The position numbers and the translations under genes are program-made. A model generated the notes under the pieces. That model ran no database searches. It was not told the DNA's origin and saw only the letters and a program-made list of their open reading frames with translations. This document shows positions 23,830-34,728 of a stretch of 64,000 nt of DNA, piece by piece. Each line of letters starts with the position of its first letter. Position 1 is the first letter of the stretch. This stretch comes from Cordia subcordata (Eukaryota > Streptophyta > Magnoliopsida > Boraginales > Cordiaceae), in contig JAPTOF010000001.1 in NCBI GenBank assembly GCA_028554755.1, forward strand, positions 31,340,501-31,404,500, read 5' to 3'.

Positions 23830-25690
23830 GAGGAAACAAGTGAATTGAGTTTCTTAAAAAATTTTGATTTGAGTGGTATGTTTGTAGAGATGGACAATTG
23901 TTCCATTATCCCAGCATCTAGCTTGGAATTTCAATAGGAAATCTATTTGAAGCAAGTTTTTGTGATGAAATAGGAAATCTATTTGAAGCAAGTGTTTGTG
24001 ATGAAAGGAGGAGCAACATATATAATTAAATGATGGTATATTGCTAATTGTTAGACATTTAAGGTGTATAAATCCACACGTGATGTATGGGATCTAAGAT
24101 GTAGACTACAGAAGAGCAGTGGATGTAAATGAAGACTTTGGTTTAAATAAAAGAAGACATGTATTTTGTAGGTTACTAGATATGTGGTCCTTATACTTAT
24201 GTATTTACATTGTTCGATTCTGATCACCCAAACTTGGATGTAAGCTTGATTGCTAGAATAATTCAAGGCCACATTAAGACAAATATGGCCACTTCATGTG
24301 CAACTTTACATCATCATTTATTGAATATTTTTCGGTATTCTATTAAAGTGAAAAATGTTTGGGATGGAAAGAGAAAAGTAATCAAGATGGTGTATAGGTC
24401 CTGGTTTGAATATTATCAACAGTTACTCCATTTTATAGCAACTATAATGAATGAAAACCCTAATACTCAATTTTTTCACAATACACAAACAAAGGAAGTG
24501 GATGGCATTGAGTTTCCGCACGTTTTTAAGAATGCTTTTTGGGCATTAGGCACATGCTTTGATGCTTTTAAGTATTCCATTATAAGTGTGAATGGAACAC
24601 ACTTGTATGGCAAATACAAGGGTAAGTTGTTGATTGCACCTATTATGGATGGCGACAATCATATCTTGCCATTTGCTTTCGCTATTGTGGAGAAAGAAAA
24701 CATATCTACTTAGTCATGGTTCTTGATATGTTTGTAACACGAAGTTGTTAAAAGCAGGGAAGGGGTGTGCCTATTGTGCGATTGCCATCTAGACATATTA
24801 GCTACTGTGAGAAGTCAACAAGTTAGATGGCTCGAAAACTACCATCAGTATTGATTGTTGCATATAGCAAGCAATTTCAAATCGATGCACAAGAATCTTT
24901 GTTTGAAGAAGTTAGTTGTCCTCATCGGTTACAGTTGCAAGATGAAAAATATGAGAAACACATGGTGCAACTTAAATTGCTCAAGCCTGATGCTACAACA
25001 TTCTTTAACAAGATTCTAGAAGAGAAGTGGAGATTGGTGCACGATGATGATAAATGCTTCAGACAATTAATGACAAACATGAGTGAGTGCTTCAAAGCCA
25101 TATTAACTAGAATACGAGGTTTGCCCATTACATTAATGGTTTGAGCCTTACTTTATCGTTGCATTAAATACTTTAAGCAGTAGCGATGAGTGGCAAGGAA
25201 TGGTGTATAGGCCATTGACCAATTCACCCTCTATACAAACAAAATATTGAATAAATTGAGCTAAAAAGCAGGGTGGAAATGGAGACCTTGTCAAATTAAG
25301 GGAGCAAACATCCACCTATGGTAAATGGTAATGCCATTGCATTCGATGTTCTCATGCTTTGAAAGTTTGCAGTCATATTTACTTGAGTTATGAGTTTGTC
25401 GAGAAATGTTACATATTTGATAACTACTCTCATTGTTATTCACATTAATTAATGCCTCTTGTACACGGAAATTATTGGCCAGCTGTTAGTGTTCAAATGA
25501 TAGCATTGAATCACCTAAAACAATAGAAGGGGAGATCAAAACTGTAATGGATACATAATGAAATTGATCTTATTAAAAGAAGTGATCAGATTTGGTTTAA
25601 GCTATATGGGCAACGAGGGCATAATAGGAGAAGATATCCAAATAGGGGATCACCATATGCTTCTTAGCCAGGAGTTAGTTTTAATGCATG
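23830..25690 (+). pseudogene. MuDR/Mutator-like transposase relic
   Basis: From left to right: a degraded N-terminal region (near 24090-24190, WDLRCRLQKSSGCK), the HPNLDVSLIARII block (24225), the MULE catalytic-core start with VNGTHLYGKYKGKLLIA (24588-24638), a C-terminal part with EEKWRLVHDDD and MTNMSECF (25021-25100), and a trailing GQRGHNRR zinc-knuckle-like end near 25610-25640 where the first Cys has been lost. The first catalytic Asp of the DDE triad (normally V-D-G-T) is Asn here (AAT at 24591-24593). Stops follow at 24711 and 25142. A 37-bp tandem duplication (GAAATAGGAAATCTATTTGA unit) sits near 23930-24000. It is non-functional. Confidence 0.82.
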
Positions 25691-26180
25691 AACTCTCATC
25701 AAATTGTATTTTATTTTAAAGTACATGTGAGAAAGAAAGAAAGAAAACATTTACAATGAAATGAATAACTGTTCTATTTTGATTTGTACAAGGTTACATC
25801 TATTTATATCTTGATCAGTTGAAGCTTATTCTTTCTAGTTACAACTTATTTTATGTTCAAACGTACTACCACCATTCTATTATAGTATTGATGTTATGAC
25901 TTGCTTTTGTAGTCATTTGTTTGTAACCCTATCGACGATAGTTCATGTAAAGAGATGGTTATACTTCATGTAATCATGTTTCCCATGCTAAAGTATGCAT
26001 TTTAATAAATTCCACAACTTAGTGAAATATGGATGGTGGACCTATTGATTCTTCAGTTATGACGTTGCAAGATTAGCATTGGTTAACAACTATTTGGCAT
26101 GCTTAGGGCACTCGTGATGCCGAAGCACAATTCTTTGTGAAAACGTTTTCATTTCTAGCAGTACATTGAACTTGTACTTT
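25691..26180. other. Short intergenic stretch between MULE relic and second CACTA
   Basis: No gene or repeat recognised. Confidence 0.45.
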
Positions 26181-26189
26181 CATTATAAG

Positions 26190-26780
26190 AATATTGCAAT
26201 TTTCAACGGAAATATCCAATGGAAAATTTTCTATAGCTAATTTCCAACATCTGTCCTATGAAAAGCTATAGGAAAGATGGCATATTTTGATTTCCGTTAC
26301 TTTTCTGTTGGAAAATACTTATGGACATAATTCCGTTGCCAAGCCATAGTAATTTCCTTCAATCTACCTAATGAATAATTAAAAATATATAAAAGTTAAT
26401 TTTATTTTTTTAAATCCATAGGAAATCCATCAGTAAATTAACTATGAAATTTTATCTGTAGCTATTTTCGGTGACTTATCAACAGAATAATTAACATAAA
26501 TTAAATTCCGTAGAAAGTTTGTAGTAGATCACCTACAAAAATATTTTCGTAGCTATTTCCAATAGAATGCAATCTGTAGGTATTACCTATGGAAATTTTT
26601 TCCATAGCTATTTCCTACTATTTGATAGAATAATTAAAATAAATTTATTTTCATAGGAAGTCTATAGGGATGGAAATATTTCCATAGCTATTTCCAATGG
26701 ACTATAGTCCGTAGGTAACTTCTTATGAAAATTTGAAGTTATTTTCTACGAATTAGATAATTTTCTTTGATATAAAATGC
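26190..26780. repeat. CACTA-2 left subterminal repeats
   Basis: Many degenerate copies of TTTCCATAGCTATTTCC and TCCGTAGGTA-like motifs in both orientations, matched by a similar array at 31190-31680. Confidence 0.75.
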
Positions 26781-27139
26781 TGATAAAAAAATTGTACGTA
26801 GACTTGAATAAAAGTTTACATAATGACTTTACTATTTTCAATTATTAGGATTCATGGCTGATCAAGTGTTGTTTCTAGAGATTTATAATTGAATTCAATG
26901 GTATCAGCTGATGGAAAGTAATAGGAATGTTAAAATAACCCGCCAATCAAAATCAAGAAATGTTCAAAGTCATGAAATTTCATGCTTAAAGAAATGATTG
27001 AAAAGATTCATGTTTATACACAATGAATGTATGCACTAATCTATGGTTGATAGAATTGGAATATAGATTTCTCTACAATTTGATAAGATGAAAAGGTGAG
27101 AAATTAACAAGCAACTTATTGACGGTTGTAGAGCTTTAG

Positions 27140-27946
27140 GTGCTGAAACCTCTCCTGCCTCCAATTGCCGGTGATGATAGTGTACCTCAAACCATCACCG
27201 ACGAGCATTATATTATTCAATTTGTCGTCGATTTCAAGATTCTCTCTATACATACCTTGCTTAATGTATATAACTTACGTCCCTGAACCACTCCTCTTGG
27301 CAACCACATCAAGGGCAGCTCAATGGTCCTGAAATTTCCCAAACAATCTTGAGACATCACGGTTTTTGCCCTGATCGGTGACGACTGCAGAAGCTTCCTA
27401 TTACGAAAAAAGCCCAAGTAGGGAAACCATTCTTGTGGAGCCATTTTCTGGAGCTACTGCATTGCATATAAGCTGTGACACATTGTCGTAGACATGAGAG
27501 GCAAGCCGTAGTCTGTAACCCCTAGCTCCACGAACCCTATGCGATAAGTCTCCAGATTCATTAGGCAGCGTTGTGCCATGTCTACCTATCAAATTCAGTA
27601 CACTTCACGTAAGGATCAATGTTTTTGTTGAGCTAGAGAATGGTGCTTTCGTATAGCTTCAAGGAATCAAACCAGGCAGCCTTTTCACGTTTGTTTCTGC
27701 ATTTGTAGGCCAGGCCCTTGACATAGCTTTCGACCTTGCTTGTATGCTTGAGGGCTGCTTCAATGGCCATTTTTCTAAAATCGACTTGTGCTTGGGTGCA
27801 TACTTCATGAAGTATTTGCATGTTTTAGGGTCAAGGGTTTGGTTACACCACTAGTCTATGTCACTGGAAGTGCTTTTCTTGGATAGCACTAGTAAGAGAG
27901 ATAAAGAGAAGAAAATGAATATGAATAAGGGAAGCCTCATTGCCAT
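27140..27946 (-). pseudogene. Captured pectinesterase (pectin methylesterase) 5' fragment with inhibitor domain
   Basis: Read on the - strand from an ATG near 27946. It has a hydrophobic signal peptide (LFIFIFFSLSLLLVL), then a WCNQT...C motif typical of the start of the PME pro-domain. The inhibitor-like domain continues with VDFRKMAIEAALKH, CRNKREKAAWFDSLKLYE and TNLETYRIGFVELGVTDYG. The linker RKLLQSS precedes the start of the catalytic beta-helix (QDCLGNFRTIE, then MYRENLEIDDKLNNIMLVGDG at about 27180-27242). The match stops after ITGN near 27160, before the catalytic Asp residues. An early TAG, frameshifts and missing 3' half make it non-functional. The parent would be a secreted cell-wall enzyme. 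Confidence 0.85.
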
Positions 27947-27949
27947 TGA

Positions 27950-30420
27950 TGACAATCTTTTTGAGCTCTTTGTGTCTAGGGTTTTTTTATGATAATTATG
28001 TATTTGGTCCATTTGAGGACCATTCTTATCGTGTCTTTATATAGTTATATCTTCGCCAATAATTTTTTCACTACAGGGAGTCTTTCCTGAAGCTCCTACA
28101 GTAATTCTCAAATGTATAAGCCAAGATGAGTTACATCATTATACGGACCGATTAGACTCTAATAGCAATTAAGAGGATGTTTGACAATGCTTATTTGTGG
28201 CTTGTAAGCACTAAATAGTAAAAGTCATATGAAAGGATGCCTTTTTTTAGGTGTTTATAAGCCACTAAATAAGCAAAGCCAAACACCCTCTAAAGCACCT
28301 CATGAAACTACTCTTGAAGTTCCAAATCCAAATAAGGTAAACTAATAAAAGAATACTCATGTGAGTTTACACTTTGCAGTTTGTAATGGGTGAAGTGATT
28401 TGTTTCTTTTTATAGGTTGTTGATTGTCCTTAAAGGAAATATAGAATAATCCTCAGAAGAACTATGGGTCCAATTGATGTTTGTCTTGTGAGGTATTCAA
28501 AGAGCTCGCATCATGATTTCTTCATTTAATTATTTATTTTTGGCATTTTGAATATATGATCAATTATCATTTTGGGTGAAAAATGTTAAGAAAGAAACTT
28601 TTTAAACAAATTTCACTAGATGCTATTGGCTAATTTTGCTTTTCTTTTTCCATTTTCTTTCTCTAGTTTTTGAACTTAAGTTGCATACTTGATAAAATAA
28701 AGTGGCATAAGCATTTTCTTGCCTGAATGGATATCATTTTCTAGCTTGTCCAGGAATCTTGCCTGAATAGATGCATAAACAACTAGTGTAACTAGTTTAG
28801 CTTGCATTCAAATATTTAGCTATATGATCTCACAAATTATATAGTACAAGCATTCAATTCTCATCTTGAACATACCATTTGCAATTTTGGAATGCAATCT
28901 CACTATAGGATATCAAGATCCTACAAAGCCAAAAGAGGTCTTCTTACATGAATGGAATTTTCGCTCTAACCTTGATCATTAGATACAGATAATTGGGATG
29001 ATATATGTACACTACCATCCAACTGTAAGTTCTTATAGAAGACTTGTACCATTTTATAGCAAATATATTTCTAACCATGCTCAGAGCTGATTTGGTTTCA
29101 ATGTCTTCCTATTGAGTTCCCTTCCTACCTTTTTCATCACTCAATAATTTTGGTCTCAGTTGTTGCCATTCATTACTTAGTATACAGGTTAGATATTTAA
29201 CAGCAGAATAGAATTGTGTATCTTTGTGGATCTAATTTTGGTCTTAATTGTTGTAATTGATTTTCATGACTATTGTAGATTTTATTGGTTAGAATTTATA
29301 GCAGCCTTATAACATGCATTTCTCCAATAATTGCTTTTCTTTTTAGTAAAATTACATTTTAGACTATCAAAATAGAATTGTCACCATGTCTTGAAGCTTA
29401 TGTACTTCTCTAGTAATTGCTTTATAACAGAGATTACTGACTTATGCCTCCAAACATGATTAAATATCTCCCTCAATGGACTCTGTTATGGATTTCATGA
29501 AGATTTATGAACAAATTGACATTTAACAAGTGGAGTATTTTTGAGCGCTTAATTGTATTGTGGTAGTTTTGTTATAACTCATGATAATTTAGATCTTTGA
29601 CATAGTTTGTTTAGAACTTCTAGACCAACATGTTGTTCTCCACTAAGCCCTATTCGACTGATCAAATATTGGACACCATCACTAATTGCTACATTGGCCA
29701 TGTTTGAGAATAAATAAGTTGCTACTAGTATTTGATTCTTTTTGAGATTTGCAATCATTTCCTGTGGCTAAAACTAGACGTGATAAAGGCAATACAGAGC
29801 TTTTACTGAGTGTTTCCAAATAGTTTATGAAAATTTCAATTTGATCAATAGTTGAAGGTCAAGGTTGAGGTTTTGGAAGAAAGAGAAGAGTAACATTTGT
29901 TAATTCATACAAGCATTCAAAAGGATATGAAAATTTTGAGAATGCAACGAGTGCATCATACCACATGTAGAAAGTCAATATTGAACGCATGTCGCTTACA
30001 AACACATTGTTCTTTTCCATATAATGTCCATAAATAGTTGAAGAAGACAAGTAGTTGATAAGACTTCATTCTCAATAGTGGCCAATGCTACTAGAGAACT
30101 GTACCTAAGCTTGCAAGTCCTATGTATATGATCATTTTTAATTCCGTATATATTAAAACTCTAACTATGCATCTGGTCCAAATTGAAACAAAGACTTTGA
30201 TTTTGGTTCTTGCAGCCAACACTAATGACCAAAAAAATGGAAATAGGTGCTGGTTTACCGTGATTAAAGAAGCTTTAACTATCTGGGCTATTCTATTAAA
30301 CATAAAGAAACATTTATGTGTGTTTTGGCTACTCATTTGATCAAAAGTTTATCAATTCTTTTTTTTTCTCTTTTTTGCTAACTTTTAGCAACTGACTTTA
30401 GTTGTTTTCTTTAAACTATA
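27950..30420. other. CACTA-2 interior without a recognised gene
   Basis: AT-rich, with no frame above about 80 codons resembling a protein. It may include intron sequence carried along with the captured exons at 30427 and 30850, because those pieces are on the same strand. Confidence 0.45.
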
Positions 30421-30426
30421 TTATAG

Positions 30427-30556
30427 GCCTCCTGAGGTGTGGAAAGAGCTATAGACTATGATGGATAAACTACCTCATGCAGACTTGAGGATGGAGCTCT
30501 TATCAAAATATGAAGAGAAGATGGTCATAGATCTCCATGCTCAGCTTGGCAATAGG
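30427..30556 (+). pseudogene. Exon-like captured fragment of unknown gene
   Basis: A 130-bp block with protein-like composition preceded by TATAG (acceptor-like) and followed by GTATCTTG (donor-like). In one frame it reads PPEVWKEL, a stop, then DKLPHADLRMELLSKYEEKM and a short acidic/His tail. I do not recognise the family. Bracketing by plausible splice sites inside a gene-capturing element suggests a host exon, broken by one TAG. Confidence 0.45.
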
Positions 30557-30849
30557 TATCTTGTAAATTCATTCTTTTTTATTCTATGTTTTTGCAAACG
30601 TTGCACTTCGAATTAACATGGTAAAAATTTACATTCTTGCATCATGAGCTGGTGGTATCATGGTGATACCATTCATACGCTAATGTAGTGGTTATAGAAA
30701 AACTTCAAATTCTATCTTTTCTTTCACTTTAATGCAATTCTTGCATATATAGGTCATAAGATCATTTCTTTCTAAATCTTTTTTTTTAAAATATGTCTAG
30801 TAGCCATTATATTTGACATTATTTATTTTGACTAAATGCTCTGCAAGTG

Positions 30850-30970
30850 ATCCAAAATTGCTTTCATCTTCCTACAAGAACTGATAATGATATCAAGAAT
30901 CACTAGAATAAACTTATTAAGGAAAAGTTGAAGAAGACGAGGGTTGATCCTAGTCACCCACAAGCCACTT
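30850..30970 (+). pseudogene. Captured R2R3-MYB fragment (end of R3 repeat)
   Basis: In frame on the + strand: HLPTRTDNDIKNH, stop, NKLIKEKLKK, then VDPSHP. This is the third helix of the MYB R3 repeat (consensus L-P-G-R-T-D-N-D-I-K-N-Y-W-N-T) and the short linker that follows it in plant R2R3-MYB factors. The conserved Trp codon has become TAG. Only about 40 codons are present; the rest of the gene is not seen. It is a dead transduplicated fragment. Confidence 0.75.
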
Positions 30971-31189
30971 GCCATTACTAGAATTGATCCACCACCTCAA
31001 AAGGAGCCACATGATCATTCTATGCATCTAAATATGTCACTATAGAGATGTACCACAAGATTCTATATAATTATCTTTTCTATCAGTACTTTTTGTACAT
31101 AAATTCAAACTTTTAACCTAAATATTTTTTTATATGTTATTTTTCTTATTTTAATATCACTATCACATCTTAACTATATACAAATTGTA

Positions 31190-31685
31190 GGAATTTGATT
31201 TAATATACACGCGATTATCAACTAGAATTACCTTTGAAAAATATCGTTGGAATTATTATTGGAATTACCTATGTATAGCGCCATTCGAATTACCTATGGA
31301 AAACGCCATTGGAATTATCAAAGGAATTACCTATGAAAGGCACTATTGGAATTACCTACAAAAAGCGCCGTTGGGATTACCTGTAAAAAATGCCATTAAG
31401 ATTACCAATGGAATTGCCTACAAAAAGCATCGGTATAATTACCTACAAAAAGCATTGTTATAATTACCTATGGAATTTTGCAACGATATTCACCTATGAA
31501 TGTTCTGTAGATATTTCCAATGGATTTATCTATGAAAATTCTGTAGGTATTACCAATGAAGAGCCTATGAGATTTCATTTACCCACAGAACCTTTTCCTA
31601 CTGAAGGTTTTCGTAGGTTCTCCCTATTTTCCTATGGATTTCCTACGAAAACCTTCCGTAGGAAAATGCAATTTTTCTTGTAGTG
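31190..31685. repeat. CACTA-2 right subterminal repeats and terminus
   Basis: A run of about a dozen GGAATTACCTATGAAAA-type units, then inverted CCTACGAAAACCTTCCGTAGG, ending TTTTTCTTGTAGTG at 31685. Confidence 0.8.
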
Positions 31686-31739
31686 TTTGCTTATATTCAT
31701 AACTTATCTTAGTTGTTGGATAATTTAGGCTTAATTACA

Positions 31740-32784
31740 TAAACCTATTACGTGCCGTCGAATAGAGGCAAGTTTGTACCGACATTTGCCATTGGATCCA
31801 CTGATTGTGTCATTATTACAGCTGGTAAGATCTTATGGTGTCTCACAGTTGCATTTTATTTAGTTGGACGAAGATCTAATGATAGCCTTTGTATAGAGAT
31901 GGAGACCCGAGATCTATACCTATCACCTACTATATGGCGAGTCTACTATCACATTACAGGATGTTGAGGTCTAGTTTGGCTTGCGAGTTAATGGATTACC
32001 CATCACTAGTGGTACACCACTTGGTTCTACAGTGCAGTTATGCTAGAGATTAGTAGGCTTCATCTTGGTAGAAAACGAATTAAATGGAAACTGTCTAAAG
32101 TTAATAGTTGCATTATCGATTCTCAGTATTACTATCCGATGCCTCTGAACAGATAGTGCAACAACATGCATAAGCGTACATTTTACAATTGTGGGTGGTT
32201 ACTTGTTTACTGACAAGTCACAATTTAGAATGCATCTCATGTTCTTACCACTATTGAAGAATTTTGAGGCGACTAATAGATACAGTTTGGGGAGTGCTTG
32301 CCTTGTGTGGTTGTACCAAAGTTGTGTCATGCCTCATTTTCATGTTCAAAGGAAATTGCTAGTCCTTTGATGCTACTACAAATATGGGCTTATGATAGAT
32401 GTTTATATATTGAACTACCACGATCACAGTTGCATTATTTGGAGGATATGCTCAACATTTTCCATGCTCAGGTGAATATATTTACCCATAATATTTCTCC
32501 TCAAACAATGTTCTTATTATCATATTATGTATCATTTTAATGTATTTTTTATGGTGGATGATTGAGTTTTCGACTAAGGATGTTGCCACACATGTTGTGT
32601 TAGGATACGAATAAATCGCATGACACCATTTCAGTGTGTTTGGTAGCCACATACAGATAAGTTGTTGGCATCGCGTGCAGATTATTGTATAGTAGGAAAG
32701 AACATTTGGACTTCGTCTATGCCTGTCATATGTTTCTATATAATGGAACACAACCACCCATCTCAAGTGATGCAGCAATTTCAA
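31740..32784 (+). pseudogene. Plant mobile domain (PMD) relic, copy 1
   Basis: Degraded + strand reading with RWRPEIYTYHL...GESTITLQDVEV and FGLRVNGLPIT (about 31897-32010), then FTDKSQFRMHLMFLPLLKNF and SLGSACLVWLYQ (32210-32330), LLLQIWAYDR, and the C-terminal half near 32610-32780 (LLASRADYCIVGKNIWTS...VICFYIMEHNHP). This is the plant mobile domain found in MAIN/MAIL-like proteins and carried by Mutator-like elements. Frame changes and stops are frequent. A second, separate copy lies at 36290-37710. Confidence 0.72.
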
Positions 32785-33025
32785 ACCTTTAACCCTGAAT
32801 CTTCAAACCTCAGGATTTGACATAGATCTTGATAATATTCTAGTAGCCATAATATATAGGATACATTATAAAGTAATGAAAACACTCTTAAATCCAAAAG
32901 CTTTAAGATGTGATCTTAAAGGTAAAACTTTGTTACTTCAATCAAATTTAGAAGATAATGTAGGTAAAACTTTTGTTCCAATAAAAATCCAGTGGGCTAA
33001 AGTTGAACTCCCCACGGATTGGACG
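32785..33025 (+). pseudogene. Movement-protein-like C-terminal fragment
   Basis: The frame runs from about 32785 to 33118. Residues at 32815-33019 read DIDLDNILVAIIYRIHYKVM, then LLNPKAL, a KGKTLLLQ segment and IQWAKVELPTDW. This pattern resembles the end of the 30K-type movement protein domain in plant pararetroviruses and in retroelements that carry such a domain. The fragment starts exactly where the PMD relic ends. It runs into the 3' end of the gag-like gene on the opposite strand. The movement-protein call is from family resemblance and needs a profile search. Confidence 0.5.
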
Positions 33026-34103
33026 ATCCATAACAAACCAAATCCTTCATCTTCTCTGCCTGCATTTGCACTTTACGAGCCAAGAACTGACTCTGAACTT
33101 TGGACACCACGGAGGTAGCATCAGGATTGTTTTTGAACCATCCATCAAGGTCGGTCTTGGCAAATTTTGAACAATTGAAACCATCCCACCACTTAATACT
33201 AAAATTTCTAGCTAAATGGGGGTTGAATATCCCATGAGAGAATCCATGAGACATGGAATTGGGTACAAAAAACAAAAGGAGGGTCGAAAAACTACCATTT
33301 TGAAGGGGTTTGATAAGAAAGTAACTAGTCTTTGTAAAATTGGGAAATTTGCTCAGGGAAAATTTGGGTGGTTGGTCCAAGGAGGTTCCACCAATCGCGA
33401 AACTAAAGGGGGAATTTTCAAGTTTGAATTGTTTACAAAAGAAAAGAAACCAAGAATGTTGATGAGATTTATTTTTTAAAAGAAATACCTTATTCCAAGC
33501 TTGTTGATATTCAAAATAATTGAAACTTGAAGGGGAAAATCGTTGGAAAAAGGATTTGGCCTGAGAAAGGGGAGCTTTCCAGTCGGTGAGAGAAAGAACT
33601 TTTTTTATACGAATCTTTGAGTAGACAATTTGTCCATCGGAGTTCTTGTTATGACTAATTTCAATTGAATCTGTATCAACGAAAATAAACTCATAAAATT
33701 TTTGAGACTTTTGGTTATCAGAAGTAGGAAAACAATGGGGGAAGAAGAGTTCTTTAAGAAGAATCCAGGGACCTTTGATTTGGGCATATTTTTGATCGAT
33801 CCAAAAAAGATTGAAAGAACGTTTGAAAATGTACTGACTCTTAATTGGAGAGAATGATTTATGAGAAGGGGAAGGTTGTGATGGAGATGTTTGGAAGGCT
33901 TGAGAGTAAGTTTGAAGTGGAGAAAAGGTATTTGAGGTTGACAATGGAGGATTTGAAATATGAGGAATTTGTCCTAAGCTAATCATTTTGCTTTGTGGTG
34001 AAGGAGTTTGTGGAGTTTTGGAGGAAAAAGAGGATGCTCCTTGAGCATAGGAGCGTTTGGAAGTTGGCTTTGTTTCAGGGCGATTAGGATGGTGTGATTC
34101 CAT
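32997..34103 (-). CDS. Uninterrupted 368-residue gag-like retroelement protein
   Basis: An open frame of 369 codons on the - strand with ATG at 34103. Residues 1-95 are a Ser/Pro/Gln-rich, low-complexity N-terminal region. Residues 100-330 are folded-looking and rich in aromatic residues, with blocks FYEFIFVDTDSIEISH, FNYFEYQQAWNKVF and HSWFLFF. The C-terminal part has IKWWDGFNCSKF and a WFKNNP segment. I recognise these as features of an abundant plant retroelement capsid-like protein that often accompanies a movement-protein domain, but cannot name the family with certainty. No zinc knuckle, protease or RT follows. The frame is free of stops, unlike its neighbours. It is convergent with the movement-protein-like fragment and overlaps it. 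Confidence 0.55.
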   Translation of the reverse strand: MESHHPNRPETKPTSKRSYAQGASSFSSKTPQTPSPQSKMISLGQIPHISNPPLSTSNTFSPLQTYSQAFQTSPSQPSPSHKSFSPIKSQYIFKRSFNLFWIDQKYAQIKGPWILLKELFFPHCFPTSDNQKSQKFYEFIFVDTDSIEISHNKNSDGQIVYSKIRIKKVLSLTDWKAPLSQAKSFFQRFSPSSFNYFEYQQAWNKVFLLKNKSHQHSWFLFFCKQFKLENSPFSFAIGGTSLDQPPKFSLSKFPNFTKTSYFLIKPLQNGSFSTLLLFFVPNSMSHGFSHGIFNPHLARNFSIKWWDGFNCSKFAKTDLDGWFKNNPDATSVVSKVQSQFLARKVQMQAEKMKDLVCYGSSNPWGVQL

Positions 34104-34174
34104 CCTTCTATTCTTCCCTGCAGAAATTCTCGCTTTAAGAAATCTGGGAAAGACTAAAATCTAAAAAAAAAATT

Positions 34175-34700
34175 AGATATTTCCTCTCTTATATTCACCT
34201 AACTCTCTTCTAATTCTACAAATTCATTTTTGCTTTATAATCAATCTTATTTTAAATGTATCAAAATAGCAATTAATACACTTTCTTGCTTTCACAACTT
34301 GTTTGACTTATTACAAAATTATTGATTTTTTAATAATTATTTATTATATAATTTAAATTTTACATTACAATAATATTCGACAATATAGCAGTGCAAAGGG
34401 TTAGTTTACTAGTCCTTGTGAATGGAGTCAATTTGATTGGATCAAACAAAATCCAAAATTTTTTTTGGATATTTCCTCCCTCATATTCACCTAACTCTTC
34501 TCTAATTCAACAAATTCATTTTCACTTTATAATCAATCTTATTTCAAATTTATCAATATAACAAAGAGATAAAATTAACAAACTTTCTCGATTTCACAAA
34601 TCACAATCTATTTGGTTTATTGCAAAATTACTTAATTTTTTAATAATTATTTAGTATATAATTTATATTTTATATTACAATAATATTAGACAATATAATA
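34175..34700. repeat. Two direct AT-rich repeats, period about 292 bp
   Basis: 34175-34390 and 34467-34700 share long blocks such as TATTCACCTAACTC, TTTATAATCAATCTTATTT, AATAATTATTTA and ATTACAATAATATT. No coding potential. The second copy ends just before the MULE target duplication, so this was the sequence immediately upstream of COS1 before that insertion. Confidence 0.8.
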
Positions 34701-34719
34701 CTAGATGTTATAATGGGGT

Positions 34720-34728
34720 CAACTTTTT
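34720..34728. repeat. 9-bp target-site duplication, left (CAACTTTTT)
   Basis: Identical to 38999-39007. Nine base pairs is the Mutator superfamily duplication size. Confidence 0.9.

Larger units (their letters stand above)
26181..31685. mobile_element. Non-autonomous CACTA element carrying host gene fragments (Pack-CACTA-like)
   Basis: The right end, read outward on the - strand, is CACTACAAGAAAAATTGCAT. The left end is CATTATAAGAATATTGCAAT, a diverged match. Both ends abut TTT (26178-26180 and 31686-31688), the 3-bp duplication expected for CACTA insertion. Both subterminal regions (26190-26780 and 31190-31680) are filled with short repeats around CCATAGGAA / TCCGTAGGTA. No transposase is present. 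The interior holds a pectinesterase fragment on the - strand, an exon-like piece and a MYB fragment on the + strand. This is the hallmark of gene capture (transduplication) by CACTA elements. Confidence 0.8.

Noticed and set aside
30091..30340. Overlapping + and - strand frames of 72 and 81 codons in CACTA-2
   Set aside because: No recognisable domain or splice context; composition is that of noncoding AT-rich DNA.
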